Part shown: positions 48,060 through 57,734 of the stretch, piece by piece | How positions within the stretch are numbered: the first letter of the stretch is position 1 | Layout of the letters: every line of letters starts with the position of its first letter | NCBI RefSeq assembly: GCF_001014615.2 | Contig: NZ_LBCQ02000010.1 | Coordinates: 1-64,000, forward strand | Origin: Aquamicrobium sp. LC103 | GTDB taxonomy: Bacteria > Pseudomonadota > Alphaproteobacteria > Rhizobiales > Rhizobiaceae | Length of the DNA: 64,000 bases | Reading direction: 5' to 3' | Translations under genes and position numbers: made by a program | The notes under the pieces: generated by a model | Told to the model about the DNA's origin: nothing | The model's input: the letters and a program-made list of their open reading frames with translations, nothing else | Databases searched by the model: none

Positions 48060-48824
48060 ATGTTCATACCGCTCCATGACGCGAATGGCCTCAGGCACAT
48101 CAGGCTGCAATATGTGACGATCGGCCTGATCGTGGTGAACTGCCTCGTCTATCTCTTCACCGCCTTCGGCTCCGAGAATTTCGTTCAGGCCGCCGTCATC
48201 GGCCTCGGCTACATTCCCTCGACCATCTACGACATCGCCGAGCGCCCGCCCGAACTGACATTCGTGCCGGACTATCTGACCTACGTCACTTATGCGTTCC
48301 TGCACGGCGACATCTTCCATCTTGCCGGCAACATGCTGTTCCTGTGGGTCTTCGGCGACAATGTCGAGGACGCGCTGGGCCACGTCCGATATATCGTGTT
48401 CTATCTCGCCTGCGCGGTCGCCGGCGCCGTCGTCCACGGCATGGTGGCGCCCGATTCCGAAGCGCCGCTCATCGGCGCCTCCGGCGCCATCGCCGGCATT
48501 GTGGCGGCCTATCTGCTGCTCCATCCGCGCGTGAAGATATGGATCCTGGCGTTCGGCCGCCTGCCTCTGCGCATCCCTGCCTGGATCGCGCTGGCTTTGT
48601 GGATCGTCTTCCAGTTCGCGATGATGGCGATTGGTGGCGAGGACCAGATTTCCTGGGCCGCCCATGTCGGCGGCATCGTAGCCGGCGCCGTGCTGGTGCT
48701 GATCCTGCGGCGGCGCGACGTGCCGCTGCTCGATCGCGAGGTCGTGACGCCGAAATCGGTCGAGGTCGCGACCCCGGAATCCGCCGAGCCGAACCCGCAG
48801 CCATCGCCCTGGGGACCTCGATAG
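48060..48824 (+). CDS. Rhomboid family intramembrane serine protease
   Basis: 254 residues, six or seven hydrophobic segments. The catalytic pair is visible as S141 in GASGA and H202 in AAHVGG; the conserved FLHGDIFHLAGNMLFLWVFG loop is at about 80-100. It is the third gene of HIG1-like, adenosyltransferase, rhomboid. Substrate unknown. Confidence 0.93.
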   Translation: MFIPLHDANGLRHIRLQYVTIGLIVVNCLVYLFTAFGSENFVQAAVIGLGYIPSTIYDIAERPPELTFVPDYLTYVTYAFLHGDIFHLAGNMLFLWVFGDNVEDALGHVRYIVFYLACAVAGAVVHGMVAPDSEAPLIGASGAIAGIVAAYLLLHPRVKIWILAFGRLPLRIPAWIALALWIVFQFAMMAIGGEDQISWAAHVGGIVAGAVLVLILRRRDVPLLDREVVTPKSVEVATPESAEPNPQPSPWGPR

Positions 48825-48868
48825 TTGCGGCGCCCGCGAATTCAAACGGTTTGATTCGCAAGAGCATA

Positions 48869-48897
48869 TTGACGCTCGACATGGCTGTGACTACGGT
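48869..48897 (+). promoter_or_regulatory. Possible promoter of etfBA
   Basis: TTGACG, 17 bases, TACGGT, about 120 bases before the etfB start. The 195-base gap between the rhomboid and etfB genes holds nothing else recognised. Confidence 0.35.
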
Positions 48898-49019
48898 CCC
48901 GCGCGCCTGCGTAGGCTGCAGTGTGCGAGTTTCGTCCCGGGGATGTCGGTAACCGACAGGCGCGCCGGATTAGGTGCTGTTAGGCAGCGTCCGAACATTG
49001 TCAGAAAGGTCTCAATCGC

Positions 49020-49769
49020 ATGAAAGTAGTTGTCCCGGTTAAGCGGGTTGTTGATTACAACGTCAAGATCCGCGTGAAATCGGATGGATCGGGCGTCGAG
49101 CTTGCGAATGTGAAGATGTCGATGAACCCGTTCGACGAAATCGCCATTGAGGAAGCGATCCGGCTGAAGGAAGCTGGCAAGGTGGATGAGATCATCGCGG
49201 TTTCGATCGGGCCTGCCCAGGCTCAGGAGACGATCCGCACGGCGCTGGCGATGGGCGCGGACCGCGGCATCCTGGTCAAGGTCGACGATGTGGTCGAGCC
49301 GCTGGCGGTCGCCAAGATCCTCAAGGGCGTGGTCGAGGCGGAGAAGCCCGAGCTCGTCATCCTCGGCAAGCAGGCGATCGACGACGACGCCAACCAGACC
49401 GGCCAGATGCTGGCCGCTCTGCTCGGCTGGGCACAGGGCACCTTCGCCTCCAAGGTCGAACTCGACGGCGGCACGGCCAGGGTGACGCGCGAGGTCGACG
49501 GCGGGCTGCAGACGGTTGAATTGAAGCTGCCGGCCGTGGTGACGACGGACCTGCGCCTGAACCAGCCGCGCTACGCCTCGCTGCCCAACATCATGAAGGC
49601 GAAGAAGAAGCCGCTCGACGAAAGGACCGCCGCCGATTACGGCGCCGACGTCGCCCCGCGCCTCAAGGTCCTGAAGACCGAGGAACCGGGCGGCCGCAAG
49701 GCGGGCGTCAAGGTCAAGGACGTCGCCGAGCTCGTCGACAAGCTCAAGAACGAAGCCGGCGTGCTCTAA
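49020..49769 (+). CDS. etfB: Electron transfer flavoprotein subunit beta
   Basis: Small subunit of ETF, which collects electrons from acyl-CoA and other dehydrogenases and passes them to ETF-ubiquinone oxidoreductase. 249 residues, opening [19 protein letters not shown], with [23 protein letters not shown] and AMP-binding residues of the family. AAAGG precedes the ATG. It is followed 29 bases later by etfA. Confidence 0.97.
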   Translation: MKVVVPVKRVVDYNVKIRVKSDGSGVELANVKMSMNPFDEIAIEEAIRLKEAGKVDEIIAVSIGPAQAQETIRTALAMGADRGILVKVDDVVEPLAVAKILKGVVEAEKPELVILGKQAIDDDANQTGQMLAALLGWAQGTFASKVELDGGTARVTREVDGGLQTVELKLPAVVTTDLRLNQPRYASLPNIMKAKKKPLDERTAADYGADVAPRLKVLKTEEPGGRKAGVKVKDVAELVDKLKNEAGVL

Positions 49770-49798
49770 GGTTCGGCAGACAAGAAAGGAACGACAAG

Positions 49799-50728
49799 AT
49801 GGCAATTCTCCTCGTCGCCGAACACGACAATGCAGGCGTCTCGGACCAGACCTCCAAGGCGCTGTCGGCTGCCCTGAAGATCGGCTCGGACGTCGACATC
49901 CTGGTTGCCGGCAAGGGCGCCAGGGGTGCCGCCGATGCCGCCGCCAAGCTCAAGGGCGCGCGCAAGGTGCTGCTGGCGGAAGCCGACGAACTCGCCGAGC
50001 GCCTCGCCGAGCCGACGGCGGCGCTGATCGTCTCGCTCGCAGGCAATTACGACGCGATCGTCGCGCCTGCGACGACCATGGGCAAGAACGTCGCGCCGCG
50101 CGTCGCCGCCCTGCTCGACGTGATGCAGGTCTCCGAGATCATCGAGGTTGTCTCGGCCGACACCTTCAAGCGGCCGATCTATGCCGGCAATGCGATCCAG
50201 ACGGTGCAGTCCTCCGACGCAAGGAAGGTGATCACGGTTCGCACCGCCTCCTTCCAGGTGGCCGGCGAGGGTGGCCAGGCCGCGGTCGAGGCCGTCAATG
50301 CGGCGGCCGATCCGGGGCTCTCGACCTTCGTCGAGAACAAGCTGTCGGAAAGCGATCGTCCGGAGCTGACCTCGGCGAAGATCATCATCTCGGGTGGCCG
50401 TGCGCTCGGCTCCTCCGAGAAGTTCCAGGAGGTGATCCTGCCGGTCGCCGACAAGCTGGGTGCCGCGGTGGGTGCCTCGCGCGCCGCCGTCGACGCCGGC
50501 TATGCGCCGAACGACTGGCAGGTCGGCCAGACCGGCAAGGTGGTCGCCCCCGAGCTCTACATCGCCGTCGGCATCTCCGGTGCCATCCAGCACCTGGCCG
50601 GCATGAAGGATTCCAAGGTCATCGTCGCCATCAACAAGGACGAGGAGGCGCCGATCTTCCAGGTCGCCGACTACGGCCTCGTCGGCGACCTCTTCACCAT
50701 CCTCCCCGAACTCGAAAAGGCGCTTTGA
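49799..50728 (+). CDS. etfA: Electron transfer flavoprotein subunit alpha
   Basis: Large subunit of ETF, 309 residues, carrying FAD. The C-terminal FAD domain includes [42 protein letters not shown] and [20 protein letters not shown]. Co-transcribed with etfB, then a terminator, then the hydroxybutyryl-CoA dehydrogenase gene. Confidence 0.97.
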   Translation: MAILLVAEHDNAGVSDQTSKALSAALKIGSDVDILVAGKGARGAADAAAKLKGARKVLLAEADELAERLAEPTAALIVSLAGNYDAIVAPATTMGKNVAPRVAALLDVMQVSEIIEVVSADTFKRPIYAGNAIQTVQSSDARKVITVRTASFQVAGEGGQAAVEAVNAAADPGLSTFVENKLSESDRPELTSAKIIISGGRALGSSEKFQEVILPVADKLGAAVGASRAAVDAGYAPNDWQVGQTGKVVAPELYIAVGISGAIQHLAGMKDSKVIVAINKDEEAPIFQVADYGLVGDLFTILPELEKAL

Positions 50729-50757
50729 CGCCCTTTCGGGTTCCGTATTAAAATGTG

Positions 50758-50789
50758 ATGGCCGGGGTGGACGATGCCGCCCCGGCCAT
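50758..50789 (+). terminator. Terminator after etfA
   Basis: ATGGCCGGGG and CCCCGGCCAT, perfect 10-bp stem with a 12-base loop, followed by TTAGTTT. Confidence 0.7.
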
Positions 50790-50848
50790 TTAGTTTGCAC
50801 CGCACAAAATGAGAAGCGCGGCATCGCGCCTTGACGGGATTCTTCTTC

Positions 50849-51730
50849 ATGACGGGCAAAGTAAAGACGATCGGGATCATCGGTGCGGGTCAGATGGGCG
50901 GCGGCATCGCCCATGTCGCGGCCCAGGCCGGATACAAGGTCAGGCTCTACGATATTTCGCCGGAGCGCATCGAGGCCGGCATCGCGACCATCAACGGCAA
51001 CATGGCACGTCAGGTCTCCTCCGGGAAGCTTGAGGAAGCCGCCCGCAAGAGCGCCATGTCGCTGATCGCGCCGGCGAAGGAACTGCAGGATCTCGCCACC
51101 GTCGACCTGGTGATCGAGGCGGCCACCGAGGACGAGACCGTCAAGCGCAAGATCTTCGCCCAGCTCTGCCCGATCCTGAATCCCGAGGCGCTGCTGGCCA
51201 CCAACACCTCGTCGATCTCGATCACGCGGCTCGCCGCGCAGACCGACCGGGCCGAGCGCTTCATCGGCATCCATTTCATGAACCCGGTTCCGCTGATGAA
51301 GCTGGTCGAGCTGGTGCGCGGCATCGCCACGGAGGACACGACCTTCGAGACGGCCAAGGCCTTCGTCACCAGCCTCGACAAGACCGTCACGGTCGCCGAG
51401 GACTTTCCGGCCTTCATCGTCAACCGCATCCTGCTGCCGATGATCAACGAGGCGATCTACACGCTCTACGAGGGCGTCGGCACCGTCGAGGCGATCGACA
51501 CGGCGATGAAGCTCGGCGCGAACCACCCGATGGGACCGCTGCAGCTTGCGGATTTCATCGGCCTCGACACCTGCCTTTCCATCATGCAGGTGCTTCACGA
51601 CGGGCTCTCGGACTCGAAATACCGCCCCTGCCCGCTGCTGGTGAAATATGTCGAGGCCGGCTGGCTCGGCCGCAAGGTGGGACGCGGCTTCTACGACTAT
51701 CGCGGCGAGCATCCGGTGCCCACCCGCTAG
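50849..51730 (+). CDS. 3-hydroxybutyryl-CoA dehydrogenase
   Basis: NAD(P)-dependent oxidation or formation of (S)-3-hydroxybutyryl-CoA in short-chain acyl-CoA metabolism. 293 residues, with the Rossmann motif IGAGQMGGGIAHVAAQAGYKV and the C-terminal GANHPMGPLQLADFIGLDTC typical of the Hbd/PaaH family. The ATG at 50849 is preferred; a TTG six codons upstream is also open and neither has a strong ribosome binding site. Standing next to etfBA suits a role in beta-oxidation-like chemistry. Confidence 0.95.
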   Translation: MTGKVKTIGIIGAGQMGGGIAHVAAQAGYKVRLYDISPERIEAGIATINGNMARQVSSGKLEEAARKSAMSLIAPAKELQDLATVDLVIEAATEDETVKRKIFAQLCPILNPEALLATNTSSISITRLAAQTDRAERFIGIHFMNPVPLMKLVELVRGIATEDTTFETAKAFVTSLDKTVTVAEDFPAFIVNRILLPMINEAIYTLYEGVGTVEAIDTAMKLGANHPMGPLQLADFIGLDTCLSIMQVLHDGLSDSKYRPCPLLVKYVEAGWLGRKVGRGFYDYRGEHPVPTR

Positions 51731-51927
51731 GGTTCGCGACGCGCCCGGCACGTCTCCGTCGCCTTTCAGCGTGACGGAAAACAACGATTTTCTCTTTATT
51801 TTCAAACACCCAGCGGCCGCGCACTTTACAAAGGCGATGGGCGATAGGAGTATCGGGGCTTCATTGCCCGGGTGTTCCGTTCCGGGCCAACGACACGATC
51901 TCAGCAACAATCGAGGGAGGATCTCGT

Positions 51928-53142
51928 ATGTCATCCGCTATCCGCAAACTTCTCACGGCATCGGCCGCTTGCGCCGCCCTGCTCGCCGCCTCCGCCGCGC
52001 AGGCGCAGGACGTGAAGCTCGGCTTCCTCGGCGGCTTCACCGGACCGATCGAAAGCCTCGTTCCGCCGATCCATGAGGGCGCGAAGCTCGCGGTCCAGCA
52101 GATCAACGACCAGGGCGGCATTCTCGACGGGCGCAAGCTCGTCCTCGTCCAGGGCGATTCGACCTGTGCCGACACGACCGCCGCTTCGGCGGCGGCCGAC
52201 CGGATGGTCAATTCCGAGAAGGTCACCGCGCTCGTCGGCCCGCTCTGCTCCGGCGAAACGATCGCCGCCGCCAATACCGCCGCCATTCCCGGCGGTGTCG
52301 TGCTGGTGTCGCCGGCCGCCACCTCGCCGGCGCTCACGGATTTGAACGACAACGATCTCGTCTTCCGCACCACGCCATCGGACGCCTACAGCGGCGAGAC
52401 GCTGGCGAAGCTGCTGCGCGCGCGCGACCACGAGAACATCGCCATCACCTATGTCAACAACGACTACGGCAAGGGCTTCGCCGACGCCGTCGCCAGTCAG
52501 TTCGAGGCGCTCGGCGGAACGGTCGCGGCCAGCGAGGCGCATGAGGACGGCAAGGCCGACTACCGCGCCGAAATCGGCTCGCTTTCCTCCTCCGGCGCGG
52601 AAATGCTCGTGGTGCTCGCCTATGTCGACGGCTCCGGCCAGACCATCGTGCGTCAGGCGCTCGAGGGCGGCGATTTCGACACCTTCGCCGGCGGCGACGG
52701 CATGATCGGCGATTCGCTGGTGACGGCGGTTGGCGAGGGCAAGCTCGACGGTTTCATCGGCACCAAGATCGGCGCCTCCGAGACCGAAGGCACGGCGATC
52801 TTCGCGGAAGCCGCGCGCGCCGCCAATCTCGACCCGGCCGGCTCCTTCGTCGCGCAGTCCTACGACGCCGCCTTCCTGCTCGCGCTGGCGATCCAGAAGA
52901 ACGGCTCCGACGGCCGCGAGGGCCTCAGTCAGGCGCTGCGCGATGTCGCCACGGCGCCGGGCGAGGTCGTGCTGCCGGGCGAGTGGGAGAAAGCGATCAA
53001 GCTGATCGCCGAGGGCAAGGACATCAATTACGAGGGCGCCTCGGGCAGCCACGAGTTCGACGAGAAGGGCGACGTGCCCGGCGTCATCATCGAGACCGTC
53101 ATCGAAGGCCCGGGCTTCAAGGACGTCGGACCGGTCGACTGA
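51928..53142 (+). CDS. Branched-chain amino acid type ABC substrate-binding protein
   Basis: Periplasmic type I binding protein of the LivK/Peripla_BP_6 family, 404 residues, signal peptide of about 24 residues (ending SAAQAQD). The start KLGFLGGFTGPIESLVPPIHEGAKLAVQQIND is typical. A GAGGGAGG site precedes the ATG. The gene is convergent with livM, 610 bases away, so the importer genes and this one are transcribed apart. Leucine-type or other small ligands are possible. Confidence 0.92.
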   Translation: MSSAIRKLLTASAACAALLAASAAQAQDVKLGFLGGFTGPIESLVPPIHEGAKLAVQQINDQGGILDGRKLVLVQGDSTCADTTAASAAADRMVNSEKVTALVGPLCSGETIAAANTAAIPGGVVLVSPAATSPALTDLNDNDLVFRTTPSDAYSGETLAKLLRARDHENIAITYVNNDYGKGFADAVASQFEALGGTVAASEAHEDGKADYRAEIGSLSSSGAEMLVVLAYVDGSGQTIVRQALEGGDFDTFAGGDGMIGDSLVTAVGEGKLDGFIGTKIGASETEGTAIFAEAARAANLDPAGSFVAQSYDAAFLLALAIQKNGSDGREGLSQALRDVATAPGEVVLPGEWEKAIKLIAEGKDINYEGASGSHEFDEKGDVPGVIIETVIEGPGFKDVGPVD

Positions 53143-53170
53143 TCGCAGCGCTTCGGCCCGACAACGAACG

Positions 53171-53203
53171 AAAGCCCGGAAGGCCGGCCTTCCGGGCTTT
53201 TTT
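53171..53203 (+). terminator. Strong terminator after the binding-protein gene
   Basis: A 30-bp perfect palindrome (arms AAAGCCCGGAAGGCC and its complement) followed by a T-run, just past the stop codon. Read from the other strand it also ends in T residues, so it works for both directions. Confidence 0.85.
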
Positions 53204-53753
53204 CTGCGCGCCGGCATCGCGCTCGCACAGCCGCGTCCCCCGAAAAACAGTCGGCGCCGGGATTTCTCCCAGCGCCTCCCTGTTTGCGTGTGGACGTTCA
53301 TTTCCGGTCTGCCCGAAGGCAGGCCATCCTGACGCCTTCACGAAACCGGTCTCGGTGGTGCGCATCCGAAAGGTTACGCGTTCCCGGACCATGCCGATAC
53401 TTCCCGAAGGTCGTATGCGGCGTGCCATCGAAGGGCTTTCCCGGCCTTCATAGCAGCATCGGTCTATCTTCAAGCGTTCCAGACCGCCTTCGACAGGTCC
53501 CGCTGGACTTTGCTGTTTGAAATCGCCGCACGCAGCGAACCGCGCGCTACAATCCCGCCCAGCACGGGCTTCAGGGGAGTTCCATCAGATATCTCGCTGT
53601 CCCGGCGAGGACCTTCAGGTCCTGAATTGACTCCGAGGTTAGCTGCGGCGGTTGGTCGCGGCAATGCGCCTTACGTTGGGGAAGGTCGTTTACGTGACGT
53701 TACCCCCGCTATCACCGCTATCCACAACCTGCCGAAGCGCTTTTTTCTGGTCT
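53204..53753. other. Gene-poor 550-base gap between convergent genes
   Basis: No gene is supported. Open frames here (for example 53470-53664 on the minus strand) show no family features and the region lies between the ends of the binding-protein gene and livM. It contains a small hairpin (AGGACCT/AGGTCCT at 53609-53624) and no recognisable RNA family. A remnant of an older gene or an unrecognised small RNA cannot be excluded. Confidence 0.4.
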
Positions 53754-55022
53754 CTATTCGTATTTCACCGGTTTTTCGGGCAGGAGGCCGTCAGGCGCGA
53801 AGCGCAGCACCAGCGTGATCGTCAGGCCGATGACGAAGACGCGCATCTGCAGCGCGCGCGTTGCGAGGTCCGCCGGTGCCTGCCAGTCGAACAGCCTGTC
53901 ACCCCACACCGCCGCCTGCTGGAACAGGAACAGCGCCGCCGGCTCCGACATCGTCCAGATCACGTAGACGAGCAGCACGCCGAAGATCGTGCCGAGATTG
54001 TTGCCGGCACCGCCGACGATGATCATCACCCAGATGAGGAAGGTGTGGTTGAGCGGGACGAAGGAGGCCGGATCGAAGATCGAGGTGAAGGTGACGAGCG
54101 CGGCGCCGCCCACCCCGATGATGAAATTGCCGATCATGAACATTTCCAGCCTGCGCCGGTTGATGTCCTTGCCCATCGCGGCCGAAGCGAACTCGTTGTC
54201 GCGGATGGCGCGCATCATGCGGCCCCAGGGCGACGCCCAGGCGCGCTGCAGCAGGATGTAGACCACCACGATCAGGATCGCCGTTATGCTGAGATAGGCC
54301 GAGCGCGAGGCGATGAAGCCGATCTCCTGCGGCGTCGGCACCGGCCAGGGAAGAGGCGACACGGTCAGCGTTCCGCGCGTCAGCCAGTCGGCGTTCTTCA
54401 GAAAGGCCTTGATGATCTCCGAAATGCCGAGCGTGGCGATCGCCATGTAGTCGGCGCGCAGGCCGAGCGTGATCCGGCCCATGGCCCAGCCGAGCACGCC
54501 GGCGACGATGCCGCCGGCGATCCAGCCCATCCAGACCGGCAGGCCCAATCCACCGACCCAGCCGCCATTGCGCTCTATCAGCGTCGTCGCGGGGTCCATC
54601 AGGCCCTGCACCCACAGATAGGTGATCGCGGCGGCAATCAGCGTCAGGAGCGTACGGAGTTTCCTCGGCAGGCCGAGGCGATGAGACTGGCTGACACCGT
54701 AAATGACCGCGACGCCGATAGCGAACACCAGGGCCGCATGGGCGAGCATGCCCGGCGCCTCGGTATCCCAGAAGGCCTGGTTGACCGGAAAGGTGACGAG
54801 CAGGCTGGCGAAGGCGGCAGAGGCGATGAAGCCCATCACGCCGACATTGAAGAGGCCGGCATAGCCCCATTGGATGGTGAGCCCGAGGCCGATGATGGCG
54901 TAGCAGCTCGCCTCGACCAGCATGCGCATGCCGTAGGCCGAGCCCATCCAGGCGAATACCAGCGCGATGATGATCGCCAGGCCCGAGAAAAGGAGGATTT
55001 CCCGATTTGCCATCGTTTTCAT
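53754..55022 (-). CDS. livM: Branched-chain amino acid ABC transporter permease LivM
   Basis: Second channel subunit, 422 residues, with a long N-terminal part of extra hydrophobic segments and the core GYAGLFNVGVMGFIASAAF and the GMGRITLGLRADYMAIATLGISEIIKA region of the LivM family. Its ATG overlaps the stop of livH (ATGA). Confidence 0.93.
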   Translation of the reverse strand: MKTMANREILLFSGLAIIIALVFAWMGSAYGMRMLVEASCYAIIGLGLTIQWGYAGLFNVGVMGFIASAAFASLLVTFPVNQAFWDTEAPGMLAHAALVFAIGVAVIYGVSQSHRLGLPRKLRTLLTLIAAAITYLWVQGLMDPATTLIERNGGWVGGLGLPVWMGWIAGGIVAGVLGWAMGRITLGLRADYMAIATLGISEIIKAFLKNADWLTRGTLTVSPLPWPVPTPQEIGFIASRSAYLSITAILIVVVYILLQRAWASPWGRMMRAIRDNEFASAAMGKDINRRRLEMFMIGNFIIGVGGAALVTFTSIFDPASFVPLNHTFLIWVMIIVGGAGNNLGTIFGVLLVYVIWTMSEPAALFLFQQAAVWGDRLFDWQAPADLATRALQMRVFVIGLTITLVLRFAPDGLLPEKPVKYE

Positions 55023-56047
55023 TTCAGCACCCTCCCCTTGAAGATGCCGGTCGGCTTCCAGATGAGCACCGCGATCAGGATGAAGAACGGCACCACGATC
55101 TTGTATTCGGTGGGAACGAAGGCGATGCGGTTGGGAATCTCGATGATGTCCGGCAGATACGGCCGCAGGGGCCGCAGGAGCACGCTCCAGTTGAACACCG
55201 CCAGCGTCTCGGTGAAGCCGACCAGCATGCCGCCAGCCATCGCGCCGTAGGGCTGGCCGACGCCGCCGACGATGGCGGCCGCGAAAATCGGCAGGATGAT
55301 GTTGAAGGAGAGGTCGGGCTTCAGCGTCACGTCGAGCGCGAGCAGCGTGCCGCCAGCGGCCGCCAGCGCGCCGGCGATCACCCAGGTGGAGCGCACCACG
55401 CTGTCGATCGATATGCCGGAGACGCGTGCGAGATCCGGATTGTCGGAGACGGCGCGCATCGCCTTGCCCATGCGCGTGCGGGTCAGGAACAGATGCAGCG
55501 CGATCGCGGCAAGCGCGGTGAAGACGATGAGCAGCGCTTGCGGCTGCGTCAGGATGATGTCGCGCCCCATCACTGGCAGCCGATAGATCGCCTTGGAGCC
55601 GGCATCGAACTGATAGGTGCCGGTGCCGGCGAAGAGCCGGATCAGGCCCTGCATCATCAGCATCACGCCGATGGAGGCCATGACGATGACGACCGGCCGC
55701 ACCTTGGCGGCACGCAACGGCGCGTAGAACCCCTTGTCGATGCCGATTGCGAACAACGCCGTCACGACCATGGCGAGCGGCATCAGCACGAAAGCCGAGG
55801 GCAGGCCGAGCGCATCGCCCGCCGTCGGGAAGAGCGCGACGAAGATCAGCGCGAAGAACGCACCCGCCGTCATCATGTCGCCATGCGCGAAATGCGCGAA
55901 ACGCAATATGCCGTAGATCAACGTAACGCCCACCGCGCCGAGCGCGTAGACCGAGCCGATGATCAGGCCGGCGATGACCACCTTGTTGATGAAGAAGACG
56001 ACTTCGTTGACCGGCAGCGCCGCCAGAAGCCCCACGCCCTGTTCCAT
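55019..56047 (-). CDS. livH: Branched-chain amino acid ABC transporter permease LivH
   Basis: First channel subunit, 342 residues, about eight hydrophobic segments, with GSVYALGAVGVTLIYGILRFAHFAHGDMMTAGAF and GTLLALDVTLKPDLSFNIILPIFAAAIVGGVG. It is two bases after livF and overlaps livM by four bases. Confidence 0.93.
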   Translation of the reverse strand: MEQGVGLLAALPVNEVVFFINKVVIAGLIIGSVYALGAVGVTLIYGILRFAHFAHGDMMTAGAFFALIFVALFPTAGDALGLPSAFVLMPLAMVVTALFAIGIDKGFYAPLRAAKVRPVVIVMASIGVMLMMQGLIRLFAGTGTYQFDAGSKAIYRLPVMGRDIILTQPQALLIVFTALAAIALHLFLTRTRMGKAMRAVSDNPDLARVSGISIDSVVRSTWVIAGALAAAGGTLLALDVTLKPDLSFNIILPIFAAAIVGGVGQPYGAMAGGMLVGFTETLAVFNWSVLLRPLRPYLPDIIEIPNRIAFVPTEYKIVVPFFILIAVLIWKPTGIFKGRVLK

Positions 56048-56049
56048 GA

Positions 56050-56760
56050 TTATTCTCCCCCGCCCAGGAAGCTTCTGGCCACTTCCGGATCGGCCAGCAG
56101 TTCCGCGCCCGTGCCGGTGAAGCGGTTGCGTCCGCCGGCGAGCACGAAGCCGCGATGGGCGAGCGCCAGCGCCTGGCGCGCGTTCTGCTCGACCATCAAT
56201 ATGCCGACGCCCGATTTGTTGATCTCGATGATGCGATCGAAGATCTCGCCCATATAACGCGGCGACAGGCCGGCCGTCGGCTCGTCGAGAAGCAGGAGCT
56301 TCGGTTCCGTCATCAGCGCGCGGCCGATCGCCACCATCTGTCGCTGGCCGCCGGAGAGCTCGCCCGCCGGCTGTTTGCGCTTTTCCTTCAGCGGCGGAAA
56401 GAAACCGTAGACCTGGTCGATGAGGTAGCGGAAATCGTCGCGCCTGATATAGGCGCCCATCTCCAGGTTCTCCTGCACCGACATGGTCGGAAACACGTTG
56501 AATTCCTGCGGCACGAAGGAAAGCCCCTCGCGCACCAGCCCTTCGGGTGCCATGTTGGTCACCGTTTTGCCGCCGAAGGCGACGCTGCCCTGGGAGACGC
56601 GCAGCAGCCCGAACAGCGCCTTCAGCGTCGTCGACTTGCCGGCTCCGTTCGGGCCGACGATCACGCCGATCTGATCGGCGTCGATGGCGATGTCGATGCC
56701 ATTGAGAATGTTCGTGCCGCCATAGCCGCCGTGGATGTCGTTCATTTCGAGAAGGGCCAT
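56050..56760 (-). CDS. livF: Branched-chain amino acid ABC transporter ATP-binding protein LivF
   Basis: 236 residues. Walker A GPNGAGKSTTLK, signature LSGGQRQMVAIGRAL, Walker B LLLLDEPTAGLSPRY. The ATG at 56760 shares its base with the livG stop (TGATG); the longer frame is livG shadow. Confidence 0.93.
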   Translation of the reverse strand: MALLEMNDIHGGYGGTNILNGIDIAIDADQIGVIVGPNGAGKSTTLKALFGLLRVSQGSVAFGGKTVTNMAPEGLVREGLSFVPQEFNVFPTMSVQENLEMGAYIRRDDFRYLIDQVYGFFPPLKEKRKQPAGELSGGQRQMVAIGRALMTEPKLLLLDEPTAGLSPRYMGEIFDRIIEINKSGVGILMVEQNARQALALAHRGFVLAGGRNRFTGTGAELLADPEVARSFLGGGE

Positions 56761-57557
56761 CAGTGCGCCTCCCCGTGCGCTCCGCCGAGCGCGGGGCCGC
56801 CGCCGAAATAGGCTTCCACCACTTCCGGATTGTTGCGGATCTCCTCCATCGGCCCCTGCACCATGACGCTGCCCGCCGCCATCACGATGACGGGGTCGCA
56901 CAGCCGGGCGATCAGGTCCATGTCGTGCTCGATGACGAAGAAGGTGAGCCCTTCCTCCTTGTTGAGCCGCTGGACGACGGCGGCGAGGTCGTTGAGCAGC
57001 GTGCGATTGACGCCGGCAGCGATCTCGTCGAGCAGCACCACGCGCGGCTCCGTCATCATCACCCGGCCGAGTTCGAGCAGCTTCTTCTGCCCGCCGGAAA
57101 GATTGCCCGCCAATTCGTTCTTCACATGCGAAAGGCGCAGGAGATCGATCACCTCTTCGGCGCGCCGGCGCGTCCGTGCCTCCTCGGCCATCACCTTGCC
57201 GCGTCGGAAGCAGGCGTTGAAGACGTTCTCGCCAGACTGGCGCGCGGGCACCATCATCAAATTCTCCAGCGCCGTCATGGTGGAGAACTCCTGGGCGATC
57301 TGGAAGGTGCGCAACAGACCACGCGAGAAGAGCTCGTGCGCCGGCAGGCCGGTGACATCCTCGCCGTCGAGCAGGATACGCCCCGAAGTAGGAGGGAAAG
57401 CGCCCGCCACCATGTTGAACATGGTCGTCTTGCCCGCTCCGTTCGGTCCGATCAGCCCGGTGATCGTTCCCTTTTCAACCTTGAGCGAACAGCGATCGAC
57501 CGCAAGCACGTTACCAAAACGCTTCGTGACTTCTTGAACGTCGATAATCGTCGTCAT
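56760..57557 (-). CDS. livG: Branched-chain amino acid ABC transporter ATP-binding protein LivG
   Basis: 265 residues. Walker [13 protein letters not shown], signature LSGGQKKLLELGRVM, Walker B VVLLDEIAAGVN, with the C-terminal extension of LivG. It heads the livGFHM operon on the minus strand. The 177 bases upstream to the tlpA end hold the tlpA hairpin and should contain the promoter. Confidence 0.93.
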   Translation of the reverse strand: MTTIIDVQEVTKRFGNVLAVDRCSLKVEKGTITGLIGPNGAGKTTMFNMVAGAFPPTSGRILLDGEDVTGLPAHELFSRGLLRTFQIAQEFSTMTALENLMMVPARQSGENVFNACFRRGKVMAEEARTRRRAEEVIDLLRLSHVKNELAGNLSGGQKKLLELGRVMMTEPRVVLLDEIAAGVNRTLLNDLAAVVQRLNKEEGLTFFVIEHDMDLIARLCDPVIVMAAGSVMVQGPMEEIRNNPEVVEAYFGGGPALGGAHGEAH

Positions 57558-57652
57558 CTATATCTGAGATTCTCCACCCGTCCGACGCCGGTCTGGCATT
57601 CGCTGCCGCTTCTCAAGGCGTCCTTCCCTGGCCCGGCTCTTAAAGACGAGGC

Positions 57653-57671
57653 GCCGCCTTTACAAGGCGGC
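57653..57671 (-). terminator. Hairpin after tlpA
   Basis: GCCGCCTT and AAGGCGGC, perfect 8-bp stem with a 3-base loop, followed on the minus strand by GCCTCGTCTTT. It lies about 65 bases past the tlpA stop. Confidence 0.5.
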
Positions 57672-57734
57672 GAGCCTGAAAAGCCGTTTTTGCACGGAAT
57701 TTTGACCGGAAATCCTGCCGAAACAGCGAAAAAG

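Noticed and set aside
49766-51934. 722-residue minus-strand frame opposite etfA and the dehydrogenase gene
   Set aside because: It covers two genuine plus-strand genes and the terminator between them; composition is that of an antisense frame.
53117-53473. 118-residue minus-strand ORF across the terminator after the binding-protein gene
   Set aside because: It reads through a strong terminator palindrome and the end of the neighbouring gene; composition is not protein-like.
53470-53664. 64-residue minus-strand ORF in the livM gap
   Set aside because: No ribosome binding site, no family resemblance; could not be supported as a transposase or other remnant.
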